The translations under genes and the position numbers were made by a program. Below, one piece after another: positions 23,277-32,506 of a stretch of 64,000 nucleotides of DNA. Position 1 is the first letter of the stretch. Each line of letters starts with the position of its first letter. Below the pieces are notes generated by a model. The model did no database searches, was not told the origin of the DNA, and saw only the letters and a list, made by a program, of their open reading frames with translations. This DNA is from Congregibacter brevis (GTDB lineage: Bacteria > Pseudomonadota > Gammaproteobacteria > Pseudomonadales > Halieaceae): the NCBI RefSeq assembly GCF_045689245.1, contig NZ_CP136865.1, positions 3,658,001 to 3,722,000 on the forward strand, read 5' to 3'.

Positions 23277-26200
23277 CTAAGCCTGAGCAGGGACCGCCTC
23301 TTTTCGGCTAAAAACTCGCCGCACGTCCTGCCCGACGTAATACAAGGTCGGTATCAAAAACAATGTCACGGCTGTTGAAAAGAAAATTCCAAACGCGACA
23401 GACGTGGCCATGGGCTTCACAAACTGTGCCTGAATAGAGGTCTCCAACTGAATCGGCAACAAGCCGATAAAGGTCGTAAGCGAGGTCAAGATCACAGCCC
23501 TGAATCTAGAGGGTCCCGCCTCTAACACCGCGGACTTCCAGTCATAACCCTCTTCGATATAGTGATTGATGAAGTCGACCATAACCAGGCTGTCATTCAC
23601 CACAACACCTATTAGACCGATGATTCCGATAGCCGACAATATGCTAACGTCCATACCAAGGATCAGGTGCCCAAGTAGTGCGCCGGTCACGCCGAAAGGA
23701 ATGATCGCCATGATTAGCAACGGCTCAAGGTAGCTCTTCAACGGTATCGCTAGAGCGGCATAGATCAGGATCATGACCAAAATGCCTCCGTAAAGCAGCC
23801 CGTCGGAAGTTCTCCGCTGTTCGTCGACCTCGCCGGCAACTGAGTATCGCACCAAGGGGTGCTTGGCGAGAATCTCCGGCAACATGCTGCTCTCTACCAA
23901 ACTCATTACGTCACTGGATGAGGTCAGAGATTTGTCAATATCCGCTTGCACATTCACGACCCGCGAAAGATCGATACGGTTGATCACGCTGAGACTCGTT
24001 TGCTCCCGAGCACGACCGACCACCGAGAACGGCGCGCGCTCTCCATTGGGCAGACTGATCCATAGAGATTGCAGAGAATCCAATTGCGTGCGATCAAGCT
24101 TCGGTAGCCGCACATACACGCGAACCTCGTCCCGGCCACGCTGTACCCGCTGAACCTCCGCGCCAAAAAACGCTTGACGGATTTGCCTCGCCAGCTCGAC
24201 GTCGCCGAGCCCAAGAGCTTCACCTTCAGGGGTTACGCTGATATCCAACTCCCGACCGCCGGCATTGAAACTGTCTCGGATATCCCGAACGCCGTCGACG
24301 CGAGCAAGTCCTAGCTTTAGCTCACTCGCAGCCTGACGTAGCTGTTCCAGATCATACCCCTCCAGCTGTATATCGATCGGCGAGCCGCCGGGCCCTGCCG
24401 CGGCATCGATGCGCAAGGAACGCACGCCAGGCAACGGACCCAAGGCTTCTCGCAACCATTTGCCCAGCTCTACGGAATCGATATCCCGTTCCTCACTCAC
24501 GATGAGATCGACGACAACTCTAGCCTGTGTATCACTCTCGGACAGTACCTGCAGAGTACGAATAACATCGCGACCCTGTTCATCCTGCTCCTTGAAACGA
24601 TCATTCATCACCCTGGCCGCACTCTCTATGCGGCGCGCGTATTCATGGGTTTTCTGCCAGGGCGTACCCTGAGGCATATCGATGGTGACACCGATGTTGT
24701 CCGACGGCACAGACGGGAAGAAAGTTACGCGCAAGATGCCCGATGGAATCAATGCGAGACATATAACGAGTCCCGAAAAAAATATTGCGAGGGTGGTGTA
24801 GCGATAGCTAACCGCAACGCCCAGCAAACGTCGATAAGGCCCTCGGGCGAAGTCAACCAAACTCTGGGCAATACGCTGCTGTACTTTGCGGATCACGCCC
24901 AGATCATCGCCCGGCTGGGGCACTCGTATGTGGCGGAGGTGAGCTGGCAAAACGAGTTTTGTTTCTATCAACGAAAAAATGACACAGAGAATCACCACCC
25001 AGCCAATGTGCGACATAACGCGAGCAAAGCCTTCAGTAAGAAACAAGCTCGGACCGAACGCCACCGCAGTGGTCAGCGCGCCGAAAATCGTGGCAGTGGC
25101 TACTCGGTGCACACCCCCAACGACGCTCTTTAAGCCATCACCATCACGCTCCAAACGAGCGTAGGCACTCTCCGCCGTCACAATAGCGTCATCGACAAGA
25201 AGTCCCAGGACCAAAATAAATCCAAACACCGACAACACATTGATTGATACGGGCAGGCCGAAAACCTCCAGTGCAGCCAAGCAACCGAGCACGGCGAAGG
25301 GCAAACCCAGAACAACCCAAAAAGCGAGAGACAGGTCAAGGAACAAGGCGAGGGCTATGATCACCAGAATGCCGCCCTGTGCAGCATTTCGAAGCATGAG
25401 GTCTATACGTCCACTCAGGATTCGGCTGGCATCACCCCAGGCTTGCAAACGAACGCCTTCAGGCAGTTGAGCCTGTTTACGCTCGACGTACTCACGAATC
25501 GAGGAGGTGATCTCAAGGACGTTCTGATCACCTACACGGTCGATAACAAAGGTCAGTGCCGGCTTGCCATCCACGAGGCTGAGCACCGGTTGTTCCGCAA
25601 AGCCGTCCCGCACCGTGGCAACGTCGCCTACGCGAATTCGCGTTCCGTCTGTACGGCTTATCAGCGTTAACTGCTCGAAATCTGAGCCTCGGTACGCTTG
25701 GGAACTCGAACGCAAAGTGATCGCTCCGCTGTCCGTACGCATCAGTCCCCCGGGGAGGTCTTGGGAACCCGCTTGGACGGCCGCCACCACCGCGTCAAAG
25801 GTCAAACCATAGCGACGAAGTTTTTCGTCAGATAGCTCAATGGAGATTTCATAATCACGCTCGCCGTCAATAGCCAGCTCGCTAATGCCACCCAAGGCCA
25901 GAATATCCTCGCGAACCTGTTCGCTCAGTTCCTTGAACTTACGCGGTTCGATGTCACCAAAGAGACTCAGTGAAATAGCTCTACTGGAGGACTCTATTTC
26001 TTCAACGATAGGTTTTTCAGAATCGCCGGGGAAAGAAGCAATGCCATCTACACGAACCTTTGCAAGGCCTACCGCCTTGGACATGTCACTGCCCGGCTCC
26101 ATGATGACGGTGACGACACCGACGCCTTCTCGCGCTTCGCTACGAATCTCCTTGATCCCTACGATATCCCGGATGGCCTCTTCTACTCGCAGGACGATTC

Positions 26201-26414
26201 CCCGCTCTACTTCCTCAGGTGAACTCCCTGGGTAAGGAACAGTTACGGTGAAAGTCTCCGATGGAAAAGTGGGAAACACTTCTTTGTCTAGGGACTGGAT
26301 TGAAAACAGTCCCGCGATGACCACAATGACGAGGAGCAAGTTGGCGGCCACGGGGTTTTGCGCCATCCATCCGATGGGCCCACTTAGCAAAGGATCACGA
26401 GTCGAATCAGACAT
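23277..26414 (-). CDS. RND-family efflux pump, inner-membrane component
   Basis: A 1045-aa HAE1-type resistance-nodulation-division transporter. It has the 12-helix duplicated plan with large periplasmic loops after TM1 and TM7: TM1 ends in AGLFSIQSLDKEVFPTFPSE, and TM4 contains the proton-relay Asp pair in VLGLLVDDAIVTAESAY. The C-terminal repeat shows GIIGLIGVVVNDSLVMVDFINHY. The proton motive force drives export through a tripartite complex. The adaptor gene is immediately upstream and overlaps by 8 bp. No outer-membrane channel gene is adjacent, so a TolC-like protein encoded elsewhere is presumed. The substrate is unknown. Confidence 0.94.
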   Translation of the reverse strand: MSDSTRDPLLSGPIGWMAQNPVAANLLLVIVVIAGLFSIQSLDKEVFPTFPSETFTVTVPYPGSSPEEVERGIVLRVEEAIRDIVGIKEIRSEAREGVGVVTVIMEPGSDMSKAVGLAKVRVDGIASFPGDSEKPIVEEIESSSRAISLSLFGDIEPRKFKELSEQVREDILALGGISELAIDGERDYEISIELSDEKLRRYGLTFDAVVAAVQAGSQDLPGGLMRTDSGAITLRSSSQAYRGSDFEQLTLISRTDGTRIRVGDVATVRDGFAEQPVLSLVDGKPALTFVIDRVGDQNVLEITSSIREYVERKQAQLPEGVRLQAWGDASRILSGRIDLMLRNAAQGGILVIIALALFLDLSLAFWVVLGLPFAVLGCLAALEVFGLPVSINVLSVFGFILVLGLLVDDAIVTAESAYARLERDGDGLKSVVGGVHRVATATIFGALTTAVAFGPSLFLTEGFARVMSHIGWVVILCVIFSLIETKLVLPAHLRHIRVPQPGDDLGVIRKVQQRIAQSLVDFARGPYRRLLGVAVSYRYTTLAIFFSGLVICLALIPSGILRVTFFPSVPSDNIGVTIDMPQGTPWQKTHEYARRIESAARVMNDRFKEQDEQGRDVIRTLQVLSESDTQARVVVDLIVSEERDIDSVELGKWLREALGPLPGVRSLRIDAAAGPGGSPIDIQLEGYDLEQLRQAASELKLGLARVDGVRDIRDSFNAGGRELDISVTPEGEALGLGDVELARQIRQAFFGAEVQRVQRGRDEVRVYVRLPKLDRTQLDSLQSLWISLPNGERAPFSVVGRAREQTSLSVINRIDLSRVVNVQADIDKSLTSSSDVMSLVESSMLPEILAKHPLVRYSVAGEVDEQRRTSDGLLYGGILVMILIYAALAIPLKSYLEPLLIMAIIPFGVTGALLGHLILGMDVSILSAIGIIGLIGVVVNDSLVMVDFINHYIEEGYDWKSAVLEAGPSRFRAVILTSLTTFIGLLPIQLETSIQAQFVKPMATSVAFGIFFSTAVTLFLIPTLYYVGQDVRRVFSRKEAVPAQA

Positions 26415-27480
26415 CGGAAAGCGCCACCGCCATGCCCTCGAACATCAGGTCTAAACGGGTAACAACTACCTGTTCGCCGTCAGCAAGACCCTCGGTAACA
26501 AGAGCCCCCTCGGCGCTCACTCTGACCACGGTAACGCTGCGTCTTTGCAGGACGCCGTCCACATAGACGAACACGTCGTTGTCTCCATGCAAGGCAGCCT
26601 GGGGAATTCGAACCGCGGAAGGGACTGAGCCACCGGTTATCTCCGCTCGCACAAAAAGCCCAAACCGCATGGGGGCTGAATGCACGGCTGTATCCAGCGG
26701 GTTCTCAACCTCTACCACCACCGGGAAAGCTCGAGTCTGCGTATCGATACGTGCTTCAACGCGCGAGATACCTCCTTCCCAGCTTCGCGTGTCACCAGCA
26801 CTCTCTCCGTGTAAGGTCACTCGTGCGTTATCGATATCCTGAATAAACCGGATATCCTGTGGCGGTATGGGTAAGCGTATCTCGGCCTTATCGGCTCCAA
26901 GCACTCTGCCAAGTCTCGTACCAACGCTGATGAACTGACCGAGCTCCACCGTCTGCTCGTCGATCACGGCCGCGTATGGGGCTGTTATTTCTGTATTCGC
27001 AAGGTCACGTTTCGCCCGCAGAATTCTCACCTCTGCCGCAGCTACGGAAGCTTCAGCCTCCTCTACGCGTGCGGCCTGGCGCAATGACTCAGCCTCCGCG
27101 AGAGACAATTTTGCGCTGCTTAAGGCCTGATTTGCCTCCGCAAGAGCCAACTCGTAATCCGTGGGGTCGATGCGTAGCAGCGGCTCTCCCTCTTCCACCA
27201 CAACACCCGGCTCAAAACGCTCAGACTTCCAGAGTACTTCTCCAGCGACCTGTGCGGTCAACTCCAACTGGCGCCAGGCTGTTACATTTCCATGAGCCAT
27301 AACCCTGACGCTCTGCGTTCCTTTGGCCACGGCTTGCACCGACACTATCGGCGGCGGGATGCTGACGCTTCGGGCTTCCAGCTGGGGACGACTCTTGACC
27401 ATGAACACGGCGAGCAAGAGGGCTACCGCCAAAATTGCCAGCGGGCGAATGAGAGATATCAATCGAGACATAGGAGACAT
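26407..27480 (-). CDS. RND efflux periplasmic adaptor (membrane-fusion protein)
   Basis: A 357-aa protein with an N-terminal membrane anchor (PLAILAVALLLAVFMV). The order is a barrel-sandwich hybrid half-motif, an alpha-helical hairpin (about residues 105-165, very Ala/Glu-rich), the second half (ITAPYAAVIDEQTVELGQFISVGTRLGRV), and beta-barrel and membrane-proximal domains. It links the RND pump to an outer-membrane channel. The stop overlaps the pump start, so the two are coupled. A second ATG three codons in is an equally possible start. Confidence 0.92.
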   Translation of the reverse strand: MSPMSRLISLIRPLAILAVALLLAVFMVKSRPQLEARSVSIPPPIVSVQAVAKGTQSVRVMAHGNVTAWRQLELTAQVAGEVLWKSERFEPGVVVEEGEPLLRIDPTDYELALAEANQALSSAKLSLAEAESLRQAARVEEAEASVAAAEVRILRAKRDLANTEITAPYAAVIDEQTVELGQFISVGTRLGRVLGADKAEIRLPIPPQDIRFIQDIDNARVTLHGESAGDTRSWEGGISRVEARIDTQTRAFPVVVEVENPLDTAVHSAPMRFGLFVRAEITGGSVPSAVRIPQAALHGDNDVFVYVDGVLQRRSVTVVRVSAEGALVTEGLADGEQVVVTRLDLMFEGMAVALSDV

Positions 27481-27549
27481 TTATCAGCAGCGGTTCTGCA
27501 TTTTACGCGTTTTAAGGGAGCCCGTATCAGAATTGCTAAAAGCAGCGAT

Positions 27550-28605
27550 TCACATTGCTTTGGGGCCAGAGGCGATTCCGAGAGTTTCACCCGGTGTCAT
27601 TACGACAAATTCCTTATCTAGAAGTTCATAAGCGTCTTTAGCAGAAGACAGGTCGATCAGCGGCTGATCTATGGCTTCGTAGGTCAGCTGGAAGGTACCG
27701 AAGTGGATACCGATACTTAACTCACTGTCCAACTCCTGATGTGCTTTTACTGCCTCCACCGGGTTGAGGTGCACATCCTTCATGAACCACCGGGGTGCAT
27801 AGGCACCAATAGGCAGCAGCGATAAGGCAAAGGGGCCATGGCGATCACCAGCCTCTGCAAAATGGTCGCCATACCCAGTATCCCCCGCGAAGTAGATATT
27901 CCCCTCAGATGTCTTCAGCACAAAGGAACCCCACAAGGTTTTCATCTGATCACTAAGACCGCGCCCCGAACGGTGTCGACCCTCAGTAAAGACAAAATCG
28001 ACATCACCAAGCTCTACGCTTTGCTCCCAATCCAGCTCCCGCACTCGTGAGGCACCGAAAGACGCAAGCAACTGTTTGTTGCCAAGGCCCGATAGCAACA
28101 TCGGCGCCGCCGCTGAGCTCCGGCCAAGTAAAGCGCGCAAGCTCGCCTCATCAAGGTGATCGTAATGATTATGACTGATAAGAATCACGTCGATGGGTGG
28201 TAAGTCCTCCAGTGCGATACCCGGGACATGCACACGCTTCGGCCCAGCCCATTGAAAAGGGCTGGCACGCTGAGAATAAATCGGATCCGTCAGAATATTT
28301 AGCCCATCAACTTGGATGAGAAAAGTAGAGTGATTTACATAGGTGACCGACAAGCCCGACCAGACCCTTTCTTCGGGTACTTGTCTTTGCTCTACATCGA
28401 TCCAGTCCGGCCAGTCTTCTGCCTGAGTCAAGGTACCCCAAGCCAAACGCAGTAAGTCACCGACGGACTTACTCATAGGCACGGTGTTCTTAAAATATTT
28501 ACCGTCGAAGCGGGCTGATGCCTCGCCTTCATAGGCCGGCGCAGCGATACACCCTGCAATCAGCGATGCAAGGAGAGAGAGAACGAGCAGCATAATTCGA
28601 TTCAT
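27550..28605 (-). CDS. Lipoprotein metallo-beta-lactamase-fold hydrolase (NAPE-PLD/UlaG-like)
   Basis: The ATG at 28605 gives a 351-aa protein whose signal ends in a lipobox, SLIAGC (Cys19), so it should be a membrane-anchored lipoprotein facing the periplasm. The metal site is clear: LISHNHYDHLDEASL (HxHxDH) at about residue 170, and FAGDTGYGDHF and GIHFGTF further on. The family includes NAPE-hydrolysing phospholipase D-like and RomA/UlaG-type enzymes that hydrolyse phosphodiester or lactone bonds. The substrate is not evident. It lies 77 bp downstream of the RidA-like lipoprotein gene on the same strand. Confidence 0.85.
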   Translation of the reverse strand: MNRIMLLVLSLLASLIAGCIAAPAYEGEASARFDGKYFKNTVPMSKSVGDLLRLAWGTLTQAEDWPDWIDVEQRQVPEERVWSGLSVTYVNHSTFLIQVDGLNILTDPIYSQRASPFQWAGPKRVHVPGIALEDLPPIDVILISHNHYDHLDEASLRALLGRSSAAAPMLLSGLGNKQLLASFGASRVRELDWEQSVELGDVDFVFTEGRHRSGRGLSDQMKTLWGSFVLKTSEGNIYFAGDTGYGDHFAEAGDRHGPFALSLLPIGAYAPRWFMKDVHLNPVEAVKAHQELDSELSIGIHFGTFQLTYEAIDQPLIDLSSAKDAYELLDKEFVVMTPGETLGIASGPKAM

Positions 28606-28682
28606 GACTAACTTACGCTCTCTGCGCATTAACGGACTGTCGTAAAACACAGCCCCCCCTAATGGACCCTGCCTACAATGCA

Positions 28683-29189
28683 CTAAGGCGTACGAGCGGC
28701 TGTGACCTCTATCTCTACAAACCATCCAGCCCGCACCAGACCTGCGATCTGCAATGCCGACCGCGAGGGCAGATTGGGCTGCTCGGCCGTGCCAAAGAAT
28801 TGGGTGTAACCGCGCATAAAGCCGGCAAAGTCCATACGTCCCTCCGTCTGCGGCGTTCCCACCAAAAACGCACGCATCATGACAACATCACCCATATCCA
28901 GACCGAGTCGCTTAAGACGACTCTGCACTTCCTTGAGGACACTCACGGTTTGCGCCTCGGTATCACCATAGGTCGCGGGGTCATCGGGATCTCCCCCGGC
29001 CACTATAGGCTTGGGCACGGCACCACTGACGAAGATCAGCTCCGATTCCGCAGGCACTTGTACCGACTGGGCAATAGGAAAATCGGAACCCGGCGTCTTA
29101 TTCCGGGTAATCTCATCGGCGCTTGAACTCCCACAGCCCAAGAAAAACAGACCACCTAAAACGATGGAAACGAATGACTGACGAATCAT
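28683..29189 (-). CDS. RidA-family protein with lipoprotein-type signal
   Basis: A 168-aa protein. RidA/YjgF/UK114 trimers hydrolyse reactive enamine/imine intermediates, mostly in the cytosol. Here an N-terminal hydrophobic segment ends in FFLGC (Cys19), which looks like a lipobox, so the protein is probably exported and lipid-anchored. The RidA core follows: LIFVSGAVP, QTVSVLKEVQSRLKRLGLDMGDVVMMRAFLV and PSRSALQIAGL, with the conserved catalytic-type Arg, ending VEIEVTAAR. AAAGGAG precedes the ATG. It is divergent from a PLP decarboxylase gene. Confidence 0.85.
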   Translation of the reverse strand: MIRQSFVSIVLGGLFFLGCGSSSADEITRNKTPGSDFPIAQSVQVPAESELIFVSGAVPKPIVAGGDPDDPATYGDTEAQTVSVLKEVQSRLKRLGLDMGDVVMMRAFLVGTPQTEGRMDFAGFMRGYTQFFGTAEQPNLPSRSALQIAGLVRAGWFVEIEVTAARTP

Positions 29190-29386
29190 GGCTAACCAAC
29201 TCCTTTAGTTTCCGCGATGAAGCTGTAAAACAGCTCAAGCAGATCGATTTACAACACCCCTCATGGCGAGAGATAGTGTGGTCACATTAATTGATCAGCG
29301 GCAACGGGTCGATCACTGTTGACGTATCCTGAGGCTGCGCCGGGGAGCCCGTTACCTCCTTAGCTACGATTCTCCGAGAGGATTTT

Positions 29387-30778
29387 ATGGGTTCAAAAGA
29401 TGAAGGTCGCTCTTACCCGGCAGATACCCTCGGTATGGACAAAGAGTCCATGCGGCGTCTCGGATACGCTGCCGTGGATGCGGTAATTGAGCATCTCGAG
29501 AACAAAAACAACGAGCCTGCCATTGACAGCGCCACGCCGGATTCATTGTTAAATGCCCTTGGTGGAGCGCTTCCCGAACAGCCAAAGGCATCGAATGAGA
29601 GCTTTGATTTGCTGGTAAAAACAGCGCTTCACCATCAGCAACACGGCGATCACCCGCGTTACTTTGCGCGAGTTCCAGGTCCGAGCTCTTTCGCGGCGAT
29701 CATCGGCGAGTGGCTAGGCACCGGATTCAATACGATTGCAGCGTCCTGGCCTGGCGGTGCAGGCCCATCAGCCATAGAGCTCATCGTCATAGACTGGCTC
29801 CGCCAATTGATGGACCTACCCAAAGATTATGATGGCGTGCTGGTGAGTGGGGGCTCTCACGCCAGTCTGACGGCGATCGCGGCCGTGCGTGGGCAATGGG
29901 GTGATGGCTGCGTGTATCTGAGCGATCAAACCCACGCCTCTTTAATCAGGGCACTGTTTACCTTGGGCTTTCCAAGAGAGCTCATCCGCGTGCTCCCGAG
30001 CGACGATAGGTACAGGCTCTCTACTGCAAGTGTCGAAGAAGCGATCGCCAACGATCTCCAGTGCGGACGTCGGCCTTTGATGGTGATTGCCACGGCGGGT
30101 AGCACCAACACCGGCGCGGTGGACCCTTTTCATGAACTCGCCGACCTTTGTGAAGCTCAAGGTCTGTGGTTACACGTGGACGGCGCCTATGGGGCACCCG
30201 CCGCCCTTACCGACTCGGGAGCACAGAGCCTTACCGGCATGAATCGAGCCGACTCACTCACCCTCGACCCCCACAAATGGCTCTTTCAGCCCTACGATGC
30301 GGGATGTCTGCTCATAAAATCCGGAGTTCTGGAGCCGAGTTTCACCATGAACCCCGAATATCTTAAGGACGTTCAAGGCAGTGATCACGCGGTGGATTTT
30401 CGTAACAGAGGCTTTGAGCTGACCCGGCGTTCCAGAGCCCTCAAGTTATGGTTTAGCTTTCGGACTTACGGCGTCTCCAAGTTTCGCGAAGCGATTGAAT
30501 ACAGTATTCGATTGGCAGAGTTTGCAGAGGAATACTTACGTAAGGACACTCACCGCTGGGAAGTAGTTACCCCCGCTCAGCTTGGGATCATCTGCTTTGC
30601 ACTGCGGGGCCAATCTGCACAAGAGCACGAGCTCCGCGCTCAATCTCTATCAGAGTCGGGTTTCGCCTGCGTGACGACCACAAAACTCAAAAATCGGATC
30701 GTATTGCGTTTGTGCATCATCAACCCCCTCACTACGCAAAGGGACATACGAGAAACTATTAATCGTCTGGGAGAGTGA
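29387..30778 (+). CDS. Group II PLP-dependent decarboxylase (aromatic amino acid/tyrosine type)
   Basis: A 463-aa cytosolic enzyme of the aromatic-L-amino-acid/glutamate decarboxylase family. It removes the alpha-carboxylate of an amino acid to give an amine. PLP-binding residues are recognisable: THASL (His183 stacks on the ring), HVDGAYGAPA (Asp265 to the pyridine nitrogen) and LDPHKWLFQPYDAG (Lys297 Schiff base). HPRYFARVPGPSSFAAIIGEWL marks the substrate side. The exact amino acid cannot be told. GAGAGG precedes the ATG. Its end overlaps the gamma-glutamyltransferase gene by 20 bp tail to tail. Confidence 0.9.
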   Translation: MGSKDEGRSYPADTLGMDKESMRRLGYAAVDAVIEHLENKNNEPAIDSATPDSLLNALGGALPEQPKASNESFDLLVKTALHHQQHGDHPRYFARVPGPSSFAAIIGEWLGTGFNTIAASWPGGAGPSAIELIVIDWLRQLMDLPKDYDGVLVSGGSHASLTAIAAVRGQWGDGCVYLSDQTHASLIRALFTLGFPRELIRVLPSDDRYRLSTASVEEAIANDLQCGRRPLMVIATAGSTNTGAVDPFHELADLCEAQGLWLHVDGAYGAPAALTDSGAQSLTGMNRADSLTLDPHKWLFQPYDAGCLLIKSGVLEPSFTMNPEYLKDVQGSDHAVDFRNRGFELTRRSRALKLWFSFRTYGVSKFREAIEYSIRLAEFAEEYLRKDTHRWEVVTPAQLGIICFALRGQSAQEHELRAQSLSESGFACVTTTKLKNRIVLRLCIINPLTTQRDIRETINRLGE

Positions 30779-32468
30779 TCACCGCACTTGCTCCGCCAAA
30801 GCGAGGGTCTGATACCGCCGTCAACGAACCGTCTTCCTCTCGCACGATCAGCTGCACGTTGCCGTACTCATAGCTGTGGGGCTCTACGCGGTAACCGCGC
30901 GCTCTCAGCGCTTCGATCGTTGCCGGCGCCAAAGGCGTTGTTGGGGAGTAAGTGATGAGATCTTTGGGCAGTAACTGGTGATGTACCCGCGTCGCGGCCT
31001 GTGCATCCTCTGCGGACATCCCAAACTCAAGCATGTTGCTGATCATTTGATAGACGGTGGTGAAAATCGTTGAACCACCCATGGCCCCCAAGGCCATCGC
31101 GACCTCATCGTCTCGAAGTAGTAAGGTCGGCGACATGGACGACAGCATCCGTTTACCCGGCGCAATGGCATTGGCTTCGTCTCCCACAACACCGTAGTAG
31201 TTGGGCTCATTCGGCGCAGCCGAAAAGTCATCCATCTCGTTGTTCAGTAAAAACCCTGCTCCTCGGACAACGACACCAGACCCAAAACTCGCATTGAGCG
31301 TGTAGGTGTTCGACACGGCATTTCCCTGCGAATCGAGGATTGAGAAGTGTGTTGTATGTATCGGCTCACGAACGGACTTACTGCTTGCAGTCGGCGAAAT
31401 TGAAGATACTTCTATAGTGGCTGCCCTTTCCGCGAGGCGCTCCATATCCATAAGACGGTCAACAGGGACATCCACAAAATCTGCGTCTCCGAGGAAGCTC
31501 GCACGGTCCTCAAAAATCCGCTTCTCGATTTCTGCCTTCAGATGAATGTACTGCACAGAGTTGTGCTCAAGGCCAATAAAGTCGTCTCGCAACCATTCCT
31601 TCATCTGCAGATATTGAAAGATCGCCAATCCGCCGGAACTCGGTAAAGGCGCTGTGACGATCTCGTAGCCACGCCATGGGAAACTCAAAGGTGTACGCCA
31701 ACGCACCTTATAAGATGCAAGGTCGGCCTCGGTGACCAGACCGCTCCCCCGCTGCATTTCGGCAGCGATGAGGCGCGCCGTCTCTCCGCAATAAAATCCC
31801 CTCGCCCCCTGTTCCGCAATGCGTCGCAGCGTTTTTGCCAGCTCCGGTTGAATGAAGCGCTCGCCTGCTCTCAGCTCACCAAAGTAGCTGAAGAAACTCT
31901 TAGCGCCATTCAGACGTTCCGATTCGTAGTCTATTTCGTCGACGAGAGTCTGAGGCACAACAAAACCCTTCGCAGCCAACGCTATAGCAGGCTCCAGCAA
32001 CGAAGACCAATCCAACTTGCCATAGCGCCGATGGGCAGCCCAAAGCCCCGCGACGGTGCCAGGCACTCCCACCGCACGATGCCCGGTGAGGCTCGCATCA
32101 GAATCGACTGCCCCGGTTTCATCAAGATACATATCTCGAAAAGCCGCCGCGGGCGCAACCTCCCGGTAATCCAGAAACATGGGCTCATCATCAAAATACA
32201 ATGTCGTGAAGCCACCACCGCCAATATTCCCCGCTTCAGGAAAGGTGACCGCCAAGGTAAAGGCGACCGCCGTCGCCGCATCTACCGCGTTTCCGCCTTG
32301 GCGCAATACTGCCAAGCCTATCTCCGTGGCATGAGGCTCCGGGGAGGCAATAGCGACCTCTTGCGCATGCAGGGCCTGGCCCAGGGAAAGAAAAAACAGC
32401 ACAAAAGCCACGCACCCGGGAGGCAGTCGGCCCTGCCGAACCAAAATGGGCTGGTGCTCAACAAACAT
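30759..32468 (-). CDS. ggt: Gamma-glutamyltransferase (GGT), exported
   Basis: An N-terminal nucleophile hydrolase that cleaves gamma-glutamyl bonds, for example in glutathione or gamma-glutamyl-amines, in the periplasm. A signal peptide (ending near ALHAQE) is present. The self-processing and catalytic Thr begins the small subunit in the motif TTHFSILD, about residue 372 from this start. NTYTLNASFGSG, LLNNEMDDFS and GSTIFTTVYQMI are further landmarks. ATG at 32468 is preferred; a GTG seven codons upstream (32489) is possible, and neither has a strong ribosome-binding site. It lies downstream of, and probably in one operon with, the amine-oxidase-like and MATE genes. Confidence 0.93.
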   Translation of the reverse strand: MFVEHQPILVRQGRLPPGCVAFVLFFLSLGQALHAQEVAIASPEPHATEIGLAVLRQGGNAVDAATAVAFTLAVTFPEAGNIGGGGFTTLYFDDEPMFLDYREVAPAAAFRDMYLDETGAVDSDASLTGHRAVGVPGTVAGLWAAHRRYGKLDWSSLLEPAIALAAKGFVVPQTLVDEIDYESERLNGAKSFFSYFGELRAGERFIQPELAKTLRRIAEQGARGFYCGETARLIAAEMQRGSGLVTEADLASYKVRWRTPLSFPWRGYEIVTAPLPSSGGLAIFQYLQMKEWLRDDFIGLEHNSVQYIHLKAEIEKRIFEDRASFLGDADFVDVPVDRLMDMERLAERAATIEVSSISPTASSKSVREPIHTTHFSILDSQGNAVSNTYTLNASFGSGVVVRGAGFLLNNEMDDFSAAPNEPNYYGVVGDEANAIAPGKRMLSSMSPTLLLRDDEVAMALGAMGGSTIFTTVYQMISNMLEFGMSAEDAQAATRVHHQLLPKDLITYSPTTPLAPATIEALRARGYRVEPHSYEYGNVQLIVREEDGSLTAVSDPRFGGASAVITLPDD

Positions 32469-32506
32469 TTTTATACGATTCTTAAACACAGTGCATCAGG
32501 AGATCG

